Below the pieces are notes generated by a model. The model was given only the letters and a program-made list of their open reading frames with translations, had not been told where the DNA came from and searched no databases. A stretch of DNA of 64,000 nt from Thiohalocapsa sp. (GTDB lineage Bacteria > Pseudomonadota > Gammaproteobacteria > Chromatiales > Chromatiaceae), in NCBI GenBank assembly GCA_028277725.1, contig JANQFX010000046.1, forward strand, positions 42,251 through 106,250, given 5' to 3'. The translations under genes were made by a program, and so were the position numbers. Positions within the stretch are counted from its first letter, which is position 1. The number at the start of each line of letters is the position of its first letter. This document shows, in pieces, positions 9,101 to 17,178 of the stretch.

Positions 9101-10111
9101 ATGAAGAGTAAGTTGGAGTACATCTGGTTGGACGGTTACAAGCCGACCCAGAGCCTTCGCAGCAAGACCATGGTCCGCAAGGATTTCAGCGGCAAGCTCG
9201 AGGATTGCCCGATGTGGTCGTTCGACGGTAGCTCCACCGAGCAGGCCGAGGGCAACGCGTCCGATTGCCTGCTCAAGCCGGTGATGATCATCCCCGATCC
9301 GGGCCGAAAGAACTCCTACCTGGTGATGACCGAGGTACTGAACGCCGACGGCAGCCCGCACGTCTCCAATGGCCGGGCCACCATCGACGACGATGACGAT
9401 GACTTCTGGTTCGGCTTCGAGCAGGAGTACTTCCTATGGGATCCGAGCACCAACCTGCCGCCGGGCTTCCCCCCCGGCGGTTACCCACCGCCCCAGGGTC
9501 CTTACTATTGCTCGGTGGGCGCGCGCAACGCCTACTGCCGTGACTTGATCGAAGAGCACCTCGACATGTGTCTCGAGGCCGGTCTGAACGTCGAGGGTAT
9601 CAACGCCGAGGTCGCCGCGGGCCAATGGGAGTTCCAGATCTTCGCCAAGAGTGCGGCCCGCGCCGGTGACGAAATCTGGCTGGCGCGCTACCTGCTGGAG
9701 CGCACCGCCGAGAAGTACGACCTGGCAGTCGATTGGCATCCCAAGCCCCTAGGCGACACCGACTGGAACGGCTCGGGCATGCACGCCAACTTCTCCAACG
9801 GCGCCATGCGTGAAGCGGGCGATGAAGAGATCTTCACCAAGGTCTGCGACGAGTTCGCCAAGAACATCCCCGCCTGCATCGCCGTCTATGGCGCGCACAA
9901 TGAGCAGCGCCTGACGGGCAAGCACGAGACCCAGTCCATCGACCAGTACAGCTACGGCGTATCCGACCGCGGTGCCTCCATCCGCATCCCGATCGCCACC
10001 GTCGACGACGGCTGGAAGGGTCGCCTTGAAGACCGCCGTCCGGCATCCAACGCCGATCCGTACAAGGTGGCGTCGGTCATCGTCAAGGTGACCAAGTCCG
10101 CACTCGCCTAG
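9101..10111 (+). CDS. glnII: Glutamine synthetase type II (GSII, eukaryotic-like)
   Basis: 336 aa, the short GSII class (octameric or decameric, about 340-370 aa) and not the roughly 470-aa GSI. Characteristic segments are LEYIWLDGY, WSFDGSSTEQAEG, FGFEQEYFL, NAEVAAGQWEFQI, GSGMHANFSN and DRGASIRIP. It condenses ammonia with glutamate using ATP in the cytosol. GSII is not adenylylated by GlnE, so control is usually transcriptional, via NtrC and sigma-54 in rhizobia; the upstream sigma-54 and NtrC elements here agree. The start has GGAGAT 7 nt upstream. An 11-bp terminator follows at 10140-10165. GSII in a gammaproteobacterium is uncommon and suggests either an accessory enzyme beside GlnA or past transfer; codon use looks like the neighbours. 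Confidence 0.95.
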   Translation: MKSKLEYIWLDGYKPTQSLRSKTMVRKDFSGKLEDCPMWSFDGSSTEQAEGNASDCLLKPVMIIPDPGRKNSYLVMTEVLNADGSPHVSNGRATIDDDDDDFWFGFEQEYFLWDPSTNLPPGFPPGGYPPPQGPYYCSVGARNAYCRDLIEEHLDMCLEAGLNVEGINAEVAAGQWEFQIFAKSAARAGDEIWLARYLLERTAEKYDLAVDWHPKPLGDTDWNGSGMHANFSNGAMREAGDEEIFTKVCDEFAKNIPACIAVYGAHNEQRLTGKHETQSIDQYSYGVSDRGASIRIPIATVDDGWKGRLEDRRPASNADPYKVASVIVKVTKSALA

Positions 10112-10139
10112 TCGGTCTGTCGTCGATTCGGCCGAAGAA

Positions 10140-10165
10140 ACCGGGGCGCCCAGCGGCGTCCCGGT
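10140..10165. terminator. Bidirectional rho-independent terminator between glnII and the kinase
   Basis: ACCGGGGCGCC and GGCGTCCCGGT pair over 11 bp (one G-T) around a CAGC loop. The plus strand is followed by CTATTT and the minus strand by TTTCTTC, so it can stop both convergent genes. Confidence 0.75.
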
Positions 10166-10316
10166 CTATTTGGTCCTTGATGAGGGCCGTGGGAGCGGCA
10201 TTCCCGCCGCGACGCTCGGTCCAGACATGGCCATCGCGGCTGGAGACCCCTCTACCGGGACCAGCGTGATGGTGCCGCGGCGCAACGAGAGCGCAGCGCT
10301 GGCACCGCGCCCAGGC

Positions 10317-11309
10317 TCAACCCTTGCGTTTGAAGCCGATCAGGTCGCTCGCCCAGTCTTCGTTCAATAGAGTCACCATGTCCTTCATGGTCGGGCGTTT
10401 GGCCGGGTCCTTCTGCAGGCATTGCATGCAGAGCCGCTCCAGTAGCCTCGGTACCGGGTACTTGGCAATGCTGGACGGTTCGGCGGGTTCCTTGTTCTCG
10501 ACCCAGTCCAGGACCTCGTAGGTCTTGTCGCTGTCGAACGGCGGCTGCCCGGTGAGAACCTCGTAGAGCACGGTGCCCAGGCTATAGACATCGGTGCTGA
10601 CGTCGATGTCCGAGTCCCGGCGAATCTGCTCCGGCGACATGTGACACAGCGTCCCCTGCAGCTTGCCGTGTCCGGTCATGGACTTGTCGCGCTTGGTCGG
10701 ATCAGGGGTCGGGTCTCTGGTCAGCTCCTCGTCCTGCGCGTCGGTGGAGGTGCCATCCTTGTTCCAGACCTTGGCCAGTCCCCAGTCGAGCAGCAAGACC
10801 TCGCCGTAGGGTCCTGCCAGGATGTTCTCCGGTTTGATGTCACGGTGCGCGACGCGTCGGGAATGGGCATAGGCCAACGCCAGGGCGATCTGCTCGATCA
10901 CCTCCACCAGCTGCGTCAGGTCGTAGCGATCGCGGAAGTCCAGGAGTTGCCTCAGGGTGTAGCCGTGCACGAATTTCATCGTGAAGTAGTAGTTGCCCTT
11001 GCGATCGCGCCCCAGCTCGTACACGGGCATCGTATTGGGGTGCTGCAGCATGGCCGACACCCGCGCCTCGCGCAGCAGGCGACGCTGTTCGATCGGGTCT
11101 TGGACGAACTCCGGCCGCAGTGTCTTGTAGGCGACCACGCGGGCCAGGTGTCTGTCCTTGACGGACATGATCAGCGACTTGCCCCCCTTCGCGATCTCAC
11201 CGAGCGGCATGTACCGCGTACTGGGATTCAGCACCTCCGGCAACGGGCGGTCCGTATCTTCGAGAAAGACGTTCGACGATTCTCTGGGGGGCTGTTGAAA
11301 AGTTCGCAT
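10317..11309 (-). CDS. Hanks-type serine/threonine protein kinase, soluble single-domain
   Basis: 330 aa. Kinase motifs in order: Gly-rich loop GEIAKGGKS (38-45), K62 (VVAYK), E81 (helix C), HRDIKPEN (155-162), DWG at 175-177 in place of DFG, SPE at 225-227 for APE, and DVYSLGTVLYE. All catalytic residues (K62, E81, D157, N162, D175) are present, so it should be active. No transmembrane segment, PASTA or other sensor domain is visible, unlike PknB-type receptors. The insert between DWG and SPE (about 180-220) is long and rich in Asp, Thr and Lys, a likely autophosphorylation loop. It is divergent from the DUF1028 gene and convergent with glnII. Substrates are unknown. The start is the first ATG; residues 1-30 precede the kinase fold. 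Confidence 0.9.
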   Translation of the reverse strand: MRTFQQPPRESSNVFLEDTDRPLPEVLNPSTRYMPLGEIAKGGKSLIMSVKDRHLARVVAYKTLRPEFVQDPIEQRRLLREARVSAMLQHPNTMPVYELGRDRKGNYYFTMKFVHGYTLRQLLDFRDRYDLTQLVEVIEQIALALAYAHSRRVAHRDIKPENILAGPYGEVLLLDWGLAKVWNKDGTSTDAQDEELTRDPTPDPTKRDKSMTGHGKLQGTLCHMSPEQIRRDSDIDVSTDVYSLGTVLYEVLTGQPPFDSDKTYEVLDWVENKEPAEPSSIAKYPVPRLLERLCMQCLQKDPAKRPTMKDMVTLLNEDWASDLIGFKRKG

Positions 11310-11603
11310 GGAGCTCGGTCGCAGTGCTGGAGGACGACACCGACGATCCTACCGCGCCGCACCGGCCCGCTGCTCGGTGGTCTTCTTCGCTGTCGGTTCG
11401 CCGGACTGGTCGACAGAGGATGTACGTTCGACGGCCACCCAACCCAACGTCGGGCCAATCGCTTTGGCGCTAGACACCTCGCCGACGAGTGGCCTGCGTG
11501 GGCGCTTGGTCTAGCTGCCCGAGCGTCTCGGAATTCCAATCCCGTTCCTTTACCATGATTTGCCCCGTCGCGCCGTAGCGACGCCTCGTCGGAGTTCCAA
11601 CCC

Positions 11604-12746
11604 GTGGCCGTACATGCCTGCAACCGCGCCCCCGTTCGCCGTCTTCTCTTCGCCCTGATACTCGGCGCACTGCCCATGCTGTGCCTCGGCGCGGGCATCA
11701 GTCCCGAGTCGGAGCACCCGGCATCGGCGACGCATATCGCGACCTTCTCCATCGTTGCCAGGGACCCGGAAACGGGCGATCTGGGCGTTGCGGTGCAGAG
11801 CAAGTACTTTGGCGTCGGCTCCGTTGTGCCGCACGCGAAGGCGGGCGTCGGTGCGCTGGCGACCCAGGCGCGTGGGAATATCCTCTATGGGCCGCAGGGG
11901 CTTGGGCTGTTGGAGTCCGGCGTCGGACCGCAGGAGGCCATCGAGCGACTGATCGCGGAAGATCCGCTGCGCGAACAGCGCCAGGTCGGCCTGGTAGCGG
12001 CGGATGGCTCTGCTGCGACCTTCACCGGTGGCGAGACCCTACCCTGGTCCGGCGGTAAAACGGGCGACAACTACGCGGCCCAGGGCAATCTGCTCGCGGG
12101 CCCGGAGGTGGTGGAGGCCATCGCGGCGGCGTTTGAGACCACCGACGGCGACCTGTCGACGCGGCTGGTCACCGCCATCGCCGCCGGTCAGGCGGCCGGC
12201 GGCGATGCTCGCGGACGCCAATCCGCGGCGCTGCTGGTGGTGCGTGCCGGGAGCGGCTACATGGGCGCGAGCGATCGACTGGTGGATCTTCACGTCGAAG
12301 ACCACCCGACACCCATCAAAGAACTCTGGCGACTGCTGGGCATCCGACTGTCGCAGATCGCCGTGCACGACGCGCGCATGGCCCTCGCCGCCGCGGCCCG
12401 CGCCGGCGGTGAACCGGACAAGGCCGCGGCGGCCGTCGCCGAGGCCCGGCGGTTGGCCCAGGAGGCGGTGGAGCGCTACGAGTTCGGCGACGCCGGCTGG
12501 CTGGTGCTTGCCGATGCCGAGGCGCAAGCCGGCGATATGGATGCGGCGAGCGAGGCCGCGCGACGGGCGCTACTGATCAACCCGCTGCTGAAGCGCTATT
12601 CCGTGATGCCGGAGACGGGTCTCGGCATCGATCCGGCGCAGCTTGAGACGCTGCTCAACGACGCGGACTTCCGCAAGGTCTGGGACGCGCTGCCGGGCGA
12701 GGACGACGTGAAGGTCGAGGCGACGGTTGCGGAGCCGACGGAATGA
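11604..12746 (+). CDS. DUF1028 (Ntn-hydrolase-like) exported protein
   Basis: 380 aa from a GTG start with GGAG 10 nt upstream. A signal peptide (hydrophobic stretch about residues 13-30) is followed by a DUF1028 domain: THIATFSIVARDPETGDLG, GVAVQSKYFGVGSVVPHAKAG split by the typical Q-S-K/F-G-V core, and a GGDARGRQSAALLVVR segment. DUF1028 has an Ntn-hydrolase-like fold and is of unproven function. The C-terminal about 120 residues are Ala/Glu-rich helices resembling the extra C-terminal region found in longer DUF1028 proteins. A periplasmic location is inferred from the signal peptide. It is alone on its transcription unit, divergent from the kinase. Confidence 0.85.
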   Translation: MAVHACNRAPVRRLLFALILGALPMLCLGAGISPESEHPASATHIATFSIVARDPETGDLGVAVQSKYFGVGSVVPHAKAGVGALATQARGNILYGPQGLGLLESGVGPQEAIERLIAEDPLREQRQVGLVAADGSAATFTGGETLPWSGGKTGDNYAAQGNLLAGPEVVEAIAAAFETTDGDLSTRLVTAIAAGQAAGGDARGRQSAALLVVRAGSGYMGASDRLVDLHVEDHPTPIKELWRLLGIRLSQIAVHDARMALAAAARAGGEPDKAAAAVAEARRLAQEAVERYEFGDAGWLVLADAEAQAGDMDAASEAARRALLINPLLKRYSVMPETGLGIDPAQLETLLNDADFRKVWDALPGEDDVKVEATVAEPTE

Positions 12747-12968
12747 CCTCTCCGGTTCCGACCGAGCGTACCCGCTTCGCCGAGCACCTGGATAGCGGCT
12801 ACTGCGACATGGTCGCAACCCGGAGGTCGGGGTGCCTATACTCCCCCCAGGATCTCCCTTCGACAGACCCTAAACCGTGATCGAGTCCTCGAACCGGCAG
12901 CTGCCCTCATCGACGATTGCCCATGGGCGAAACCGGGAATGTCCCGCTGCGGGCGCCGGAGCCGATAC

Positions 12969-14414
12969 ATGACCGATCGGCCACAGCCGCTGATGCTCGG
13001 GCACGATGGCTTGGCCCATGACCTGGGCGGGTTGGGATACCGGGCCGCCGACATCGATCGGCCCCGCGCGTTGGTGGTGGACGACGACCCGGTGTTGCGC
13101 ATCAGTATTCGGCGCTTCGTCGGGAAGCAGGGGTTGTCGACCCTGGACTGCGCCAACGGCCAGGAGGCGGTGGATCTGCTGAGCACGACACCGGTGGACA
13201 TCGTCCTGCTCGATGCGGAGATGCCGGTCATGGACGGCTTCTCGGCCTGCGCCGCCATGCGCGCCCTGCCTCACGGTGAGCGCGTGCCCATCATCATGAT
13301 CACGGGGCATCAGGATGCGGCCAGCGTAGACCGTGCCTTCGCCGTCGGTGCCGACGAGTACATCACCAAACCCGTGCATTGGCCCGTGCTGCGCCACCGC
13401 CTGCGCCAGCTCATCGCTGCGGCCCGGGCGGAGCAGGCCCTACGTGACGACCGGGCCTTCCTGCAATCCATGGTCGATGCGATCCCGGACCCGACCCTGG
13501 TGTGTGATGCCATGGGTGTGCTGGTCTGGGCCAATCGAGCCGCGCGCCAGAGCTGCCTTATGTGCGATGCGAGGGTCGGCCAACGGCTCCGATTCGCAGC
13601 GCAGGTCCATCTAGCGGACGATGCGGACGTCGACGGTGATGCGCTCCTGTCGTCCCTGCTGAAGTCGTTGATCCGTGCCAGTCGCCCCGAGCAGTGCCTG
13701 CTGGTTCACCGCGCGGTCGGCCGCGATGCCCTGTTCGCGGAGCTGCATGCACGGCCGCTGCTCGGCGCCCTCGGGGCCTCGCGGGGCATGATCCTGCGCC
13801 TCCAGGACGTGACCGAACGCGAGCGCGAGGGGCGCAAACTGCGCAGCGAGGTCTCGCGTTTCGATCAGCTCGCCCACGAGGATCCGCTGACGGGATTGGC
13901 GAACCGCCGGCTGTTCGAGCGGAGACTCGGTGAGGCGACGCGCGAGGCCCGCGAGCGCGGCACGACGGTCGCGGTGCTATTCATCGATCTCGATGGCTTC
14001 AAGGCCATCAACGACACCGACGGCCACGAGGTCGGAGATCAGGTCCTCAAGGCCATCGGCGAGCGGCTCACCAAGCAGGTCAGGCGCAGCGACACGGTCG
14101 CCCGCTTCGGCGGGGATGAGTTCGCGGTGATGATCGTCGGTTGCCCTGACCTGGAGCTACTCCTCAGAATCGGCCGGAAGCTGCTGGTTGCCATCTCCGC
14201 CCCGCTGCCGGCGGACATCACCCGCTTCGGTGTCGGCGCCAGCGTCGGTGCGGCGCTCTACCCGGCCCATGCGGCCACGGACAGCGAGTTGCTGCGTGTC
14301 GCGGATGCGGCCATGTATCGGGTCAAGCACTCCGGCAAGGGGGCCATCCGCCTCGCCGATGAACCGCCAGACCAGGCGGTGCAAGCCGAGACTGGACACC
14401 GAGGCACGGCATAA
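12969..14414 (+). CDS. Response regulator with PAS-like and GGDEF (diguanylate cyclase) domains
   Basis: 481 aa. A receiver domain (residues about 34-150) has the acidic pocket VVDDD, phospho-acceptor D82 (LLDAEMP), and K134. A PAS-like region follows (about 165-300), then a GGDEF domain with an intact GGDEF (381-385) and the inhibitory site RxxD (RRSD) five residues before it. It is therefore predicted to make cyclic di-GMP on phosphorylation, with product feedback. The start at 12969 is preferred because GGAG lies 7 nt upstream. No partner histidine kinase is adjacent. The type IV pilus operon and polysaccharide genes in the window are plausible outputs, but this is inference. Confidence 0.92.
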   Translation: MTDRPQPLMLGHDGLAHDLGGLGYRAADIDRPRALVVDDDPVLRISIRRFVGKQGLSTLDCANGQEAVDLLSTTPVDIVLLDAEMPVMDGFSACAAMRALPHGERVPIIMITGHQDAASVDRAFAVGADEYITKPVHWPVLRHRLRQLIAAARAEQALRDDRAFLQSMVDAIPDPTLVCDAMGVLVWANRAARQSCLMCDARVGQRLRFAAQVHLADDADVDGDALLSSLLKSLIRASRPEQCLLVHRAVGRDALFAELHARPLLGALGASRGMILRLQDVTEREREGRKLRSEVSRFDQLAHEDPLTGLANRRLFERRLGEATREARERGTTVAVLFIDLDGFKAINDTDGHEVGDQVLKAIGERLTKQVRRSDTVARFGGDEFAVMIVGCPDLELLLRIGRKLLVAISAPLPADITRFGVGASVGAALYPAHAATDSELLRVADAAMYRVKHSGKGAIRLADEPPDQAVQAETGHRGTA

Positions 14415-14694
14415 TCGCGACCGGTGCGGACTGTCTCTAGTCCTGGAGCCGAGCGCCTCCATCAGCGCCGTGTCGTCGAGCTTGGGGTCGTGGGTCGGAG
14501 CGACGACCGCGCAACTTCGGCCAGCCGTCGCGCACCGAGGTGCTGCCACCGGTGAGTTGCTGACCGACCAGCCGGCTGTCGATGCCGCAGCGGCACGAGA
14601 CGCGGTCCATGACGACACGACATTGGCTTGTTCGTCGGTGGGCCATGGACGGATTCCTGAGCCGTCGCAAAGCGATGCGTCGACAGACAAGACC

Positions 14695-15435
14695 ATGCTC
14701 GCGTTCCCCGATCTACCCACGGCTCTGATCCTGCTGTTGTCCGCCTTCGTCCATGGCGCCTTCGGCTTCGGCTTCCCCATGGTCGCAACACCGCTGCTGG
14801 CGCTGTCGCTGGACCTGCGCGAGGCCTTTCTGCTGACGCTGCTACCCACCATCGCCATCAACCTCGCCAGTATCGCCGGAGAGCGGCGGCGTACCGAGGC
14901 CCTGCGGCGCTTCTGGCCCATCCCGGTATTCACCTTCGTCGGTAGCCTGGTGGGGACCCAAGTGCTCCTGTCGACCGATCCGGAGCCGTTCCGGGTGCTA
15001 CTGGCGCTGGTGCTGATCGCCTACCTGCTGGCGGACCGTCTGCACGGCGTGGAGCGCGAACGCCGGGTACCGCCCTGGGGCCTGGCGCTGCTCGGGCTCG
15101 GCATGGGGTTGCTGGCGGGGGTGGCGAACGTCTTCTCGCCCATCATCGTCGTCTTCGCGCTCTACACCCGGATGCCGGCAGCGCTGATGGTCACGGCGTT
15201 CAACCTGAGCTTCGTCACCAGCAAGACGGGGCAGCTCATTGGTTTTGCGGGGAATCAGGCGTTGGACCCGGTGGTGCTCGGGCAGGCCGTCGTCATGCTG
15301 CCGGGCGTGCTGGCGGTGCTCTGGCTTGGCATGCGCATTCGCCGGAGGCTAGCGGCCGAAACCTATCGGCGGCTGCTGAAACTGGGTCTCTGGGCCATCT
15401 CGGCGGCGCTGCTCTGGGATGTACTGACGGGGTGA
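14695..15435 (+). CDS. TauE/SafE family (TSUP, DUF81) transmembrane transporter
   Basis: 246 aa with seven to eight hydrophobic helices and the typical internal repeat: FVHGAFGFGFPMVATPLLAL at the N-terminus and LGMGLLAGVANVFSPIIVVF in the second half. This family exports or imports sulfur-containing anions (sulfite, sulfoacetate, thiosulfate) and related organic anions; the substrate here is not determined. The frame is open far upstream, but only the part from the ATG at 14695 has family character, and there is no clear Shine-Dalgarno sequence. It is convergent with cpoB, 49 bp apart. Confidence 0.85.
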   Translation: MLAFPDLPTALILLLSAFVHGAFGFGFPMVATPLLALSLDLREAFLLTLLPTIAINLASIAGERRRTEALRRFWPIPVFTFVGSLVGTQVLLSTDPEPFRVLLALVLIAYLLADRLHGVERERRVPPWGLALLGLGMGLLAGVANVFSPIIVVFALYTRMPAALMVTAFNLSFVTSKTGQLIGFAGNQALDPVVLGQAVVMLPGVLAVLWLGMRIRRRLAAETYRRLLKLGLWAISAALLWDVLTG

Positions 15436-15484
15436 AGCCCGCGGCTGGCTGGCTGCGGACCCCAGCGCAAGCCGGAGGCGGCGC

Positions 15485-16432
15485 TCAGCCGCCGTCGCGT
15501 GTCATCTGCTCCAGTCGCCCCTTGGCCAGGCGGCCCTCGGTGGTGTCGGGGAAGCGCTTGCTGACGGCCTGCAGCATGTCGCGGGCCTGATCCAGGTCTT
15601 GCTGCTCCGCGTACACATAGCCGAGCTTGAGCATGGCGCTCGGCACCTTCGGGCTGCCGGGGTAGTCGCTGATCAGCCGGCTGAAGTGCGTCAGTGCAGC
15701 GGCGTAGTCCTTGTTGACGTAGCCGATCTCGCCTAGCCAGTAGACGCCGTTGTCTGCGAACTGGCCCTGCGGGTAGCGCACCAGCATCGCCGCGAACTGT
15801 TGCTTTGCCGCCTCGTAGTCGCGGTCCTTGAGATGCTCGAACGCTGTGCGGTAGGCGTCGCGCTCGCTGCCCTCCAGGGTTTCAGGCGACGGCAGCGCCA
15901 GGGTGCCGCCGCTGTCGCTGCCCGCGCCGAGGGCGCCGACACCGGTCTTGGGTGGTGGTGCGACAGGGACAGCAGCTGCATCGACACCGGCGGCCTCCGT
16001 CGGCTCGGTGCCTTCGCCGGCGGCCTCATCGGGCGACGCGCTTTCCGCCTCGACCTTCCGCCGTTCCGCATAGGACTGCCCGAGCTGTGGCAAGGGCGCG
16101 CCGCTTCGGCGGAGGTGATATTGATGCAGTTCTACCTGACCGCGCAGGTCCTGAACTTCCTGCTGCAACTGCTGGAGCTGCAGGACGAAGTCGGACAGGC
16201 TCTGATCGTTGAGCATCCGCTCAAGGCGTTCCAGGCGTTGCGCCAGGTCGGCCGTCGTCGGGACATCGGTGCTCGCCGATGCGCCGCCGGAGAGCGTCGA
16301 TGTGTATCTCGGCGCGAGCAGGTCGTCGCGACGCTGCTGTGCATCGGCCGTGATGCCGGCGCCGAGCAGCGCCAGGCCGATCGACAGGACAAGCACTCGG
16401 CGGGCAGGTGATAGGTGCTTGCGTTGGTTCAT
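15485..16432 (-). CDS. cpoB: Cell division coordinator CpoB (YbgF), TolA-binding TPR protein
   Basis: 315 aa, last gene of the tol-pal operon. A signal peptide (about 1-31) precedes an N-terminal coiled coil (about 58-110, LERLERMLND and Gln-rich LQLQQLQQEVQDL), which in the family forms a trimer. An Ala/Glu/Pro linker leads to a C-terminal TPR domain (about 190-310; YPQGQFADNGVYWLGEIGY, YPGSPKVPSAMLKLGYVY, FPDTTEGRLAKGRL). In E. coli CpoB coordinates PBP1B activity with Tol-driven outer-membrane constriction. The start is separated by one nucleotide from the stop of pal. Confidence 0.92.
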   Translation of the reverse strand: MNQRKHLSPARRVLVLSIGLALLGAGITADAQQRRDDLLAPRYTSTLSGGASASTDVPTTADLAQRLERLERMLNDQSLSDFVLQLQQLQQEVQDLRGQVELHQYHLRRSGAPLPQLGQSYAERRKVEAESASPDEAAGEGTEPTEAAGVDAAAVPVAPPPKTGVGALGAGSDSGGTLALPSPETLEGSERDAYRTAFEHLKDRDYEAAKQQFAAMLVRYPQGQFADNGVYWLGEIGYVNKDYAAALTHFSRLISDYPGSPKVPSAMLKLGYVYAEQQDLDQARDMLQAVSKRFPDTTEGRLAKGRLEQMTRDGG

Positions 16433-16433
16433 G

Positions 16434-16973
16434 TCAGTACACCAGTTCGACGCGGCGATTCAGGGCCCAGGCACGCTCGCCGCTAGCCGGGGCTGCGGGC
16501 CGCTCCTCGCCGTAGCTCAGGCGGCTGAGCTTCGCCGGCGGCACGCCCTCGGCGACCAGGAATCTCTGCACCGTGTCCGCGCGTCGATCGCCCAGGGCCA
16601 GGTTGTAGCCGCGGGTGCCGCGCTCGTCGGTGTGGCCCTCGACGGTGACCGACGCGCCGGGGGTGTTGTAGAGATAGCCGGCGTGCAGCTTGAGCAGATC
16701 CGCGCCGTCCGGGGGGATCTCGGCCGTGTCGTAGTCGAAGTAGATGACTTTCTTGTACAACGGGTTGTTCGGATCATCCAGCGGTGAGAGGGGCTTCGCG
16801 GGCTCGAAGTCGATGGCGACACCTTGGGGGGCGCCGCTGGTGTTCGGCGTCATGGCGTCGAGCTCGGCGGCACTCGGTGAGCCGGTCGGCGGCGACGGCT
16901 GGGTGGAGGCGCAGCCGGCGAAGAGCGTCGCAGCGAGCATGAGCCCGGCGGCGGGAATGGGGCGCGGCGTCAC
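16434..16973 (-). CDS. pal: Peptidoglycan-associated lipoprotein Pal
   Basis: 179 aa from a GTG start chosen because AGGAG lies 6 nt upstream (the frame is open further, to 17060, without RBS support). The lipobox LFAGC is at residues about 15-19. The C-terminal OmpA-like domain binds diaminopimelate in peptidoglycan (VIYFDYDTAEI, VEGHTDERGTRGYNLALG, DRRADTV, LNRRVELVY). It is anchored in the outer membrane and partners TolB and TolA during envelope constriction. It is 205 bp from tolB, wider than the usual spacing, with a hairpin in the gap. Confidence 0.95.
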   Translation of the reverse strand: MTPRPIPAAGLMLAATLFAGCASTQPSPPTGSPSAAELDAMTPNTSGAPQGVAIDFEPAKPLSPLDDPNNPLYKKVIYFDYDTAEIPPDGADLLKLHAGYLYNTPGASVTVEGHTDERGTRGYNLALGDRRADTVQRFLVAEGVPPAKLSRLSYGEERPAAPASGERAWALNRRVELVY

Positions 16974-17042
16974 GATGGTCTCCTGGGTGATTGGCTGGCG
17001 TTGCGCGAGTGGGGAGGTGGCTGCGGACGAGTTCCGCCGTCG

Positions 17043-17067
17043 GTCGGGCTGAGGCACCAAGCCCGAC
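17043..17067. other. Intercistronic hairpin between tolB and pal
   Basis: GTCGGGCT and AGCCCGAC form an 8-bp stem with a 9-nt loop in the 205-bp tolB-pal spacer, with no T tract on the minus strand. It may act as an mRNA processing or stability element, or an attenuator, that lets Pal be made in excess over TolB. The function is inferred. Confidence 0.4.
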
Positions 17068-17178
17068 GATCAGCGTGTCATCTGACGCACGAGCGCCGGA
17101 CCTCCTGGTGGCGGCCCGATCTAGGATGGGCCTGTACCGATGCATGCGTTGCAGCCCCGGCGCGATCGAGCGCTGTGA

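Noticed and set aside
10641..11558. Plus-strand 305-codon frame over the kinase gene
   Set aside because: It is antisense to the kinase, which has every catalytic motif; no features of its own.
12837..12842. TATACT hexamer as a promoter of the diguanylate cyclase gene
   Set aside because: No acceptable -35 element lies 15-19 bp upstream.
14188..14694. N-terminal extension of the TauE/SafE protein
   Set aside because: The in-frame upstream part overlaps the diguanylate cyclase gene and has no membrane or family character.
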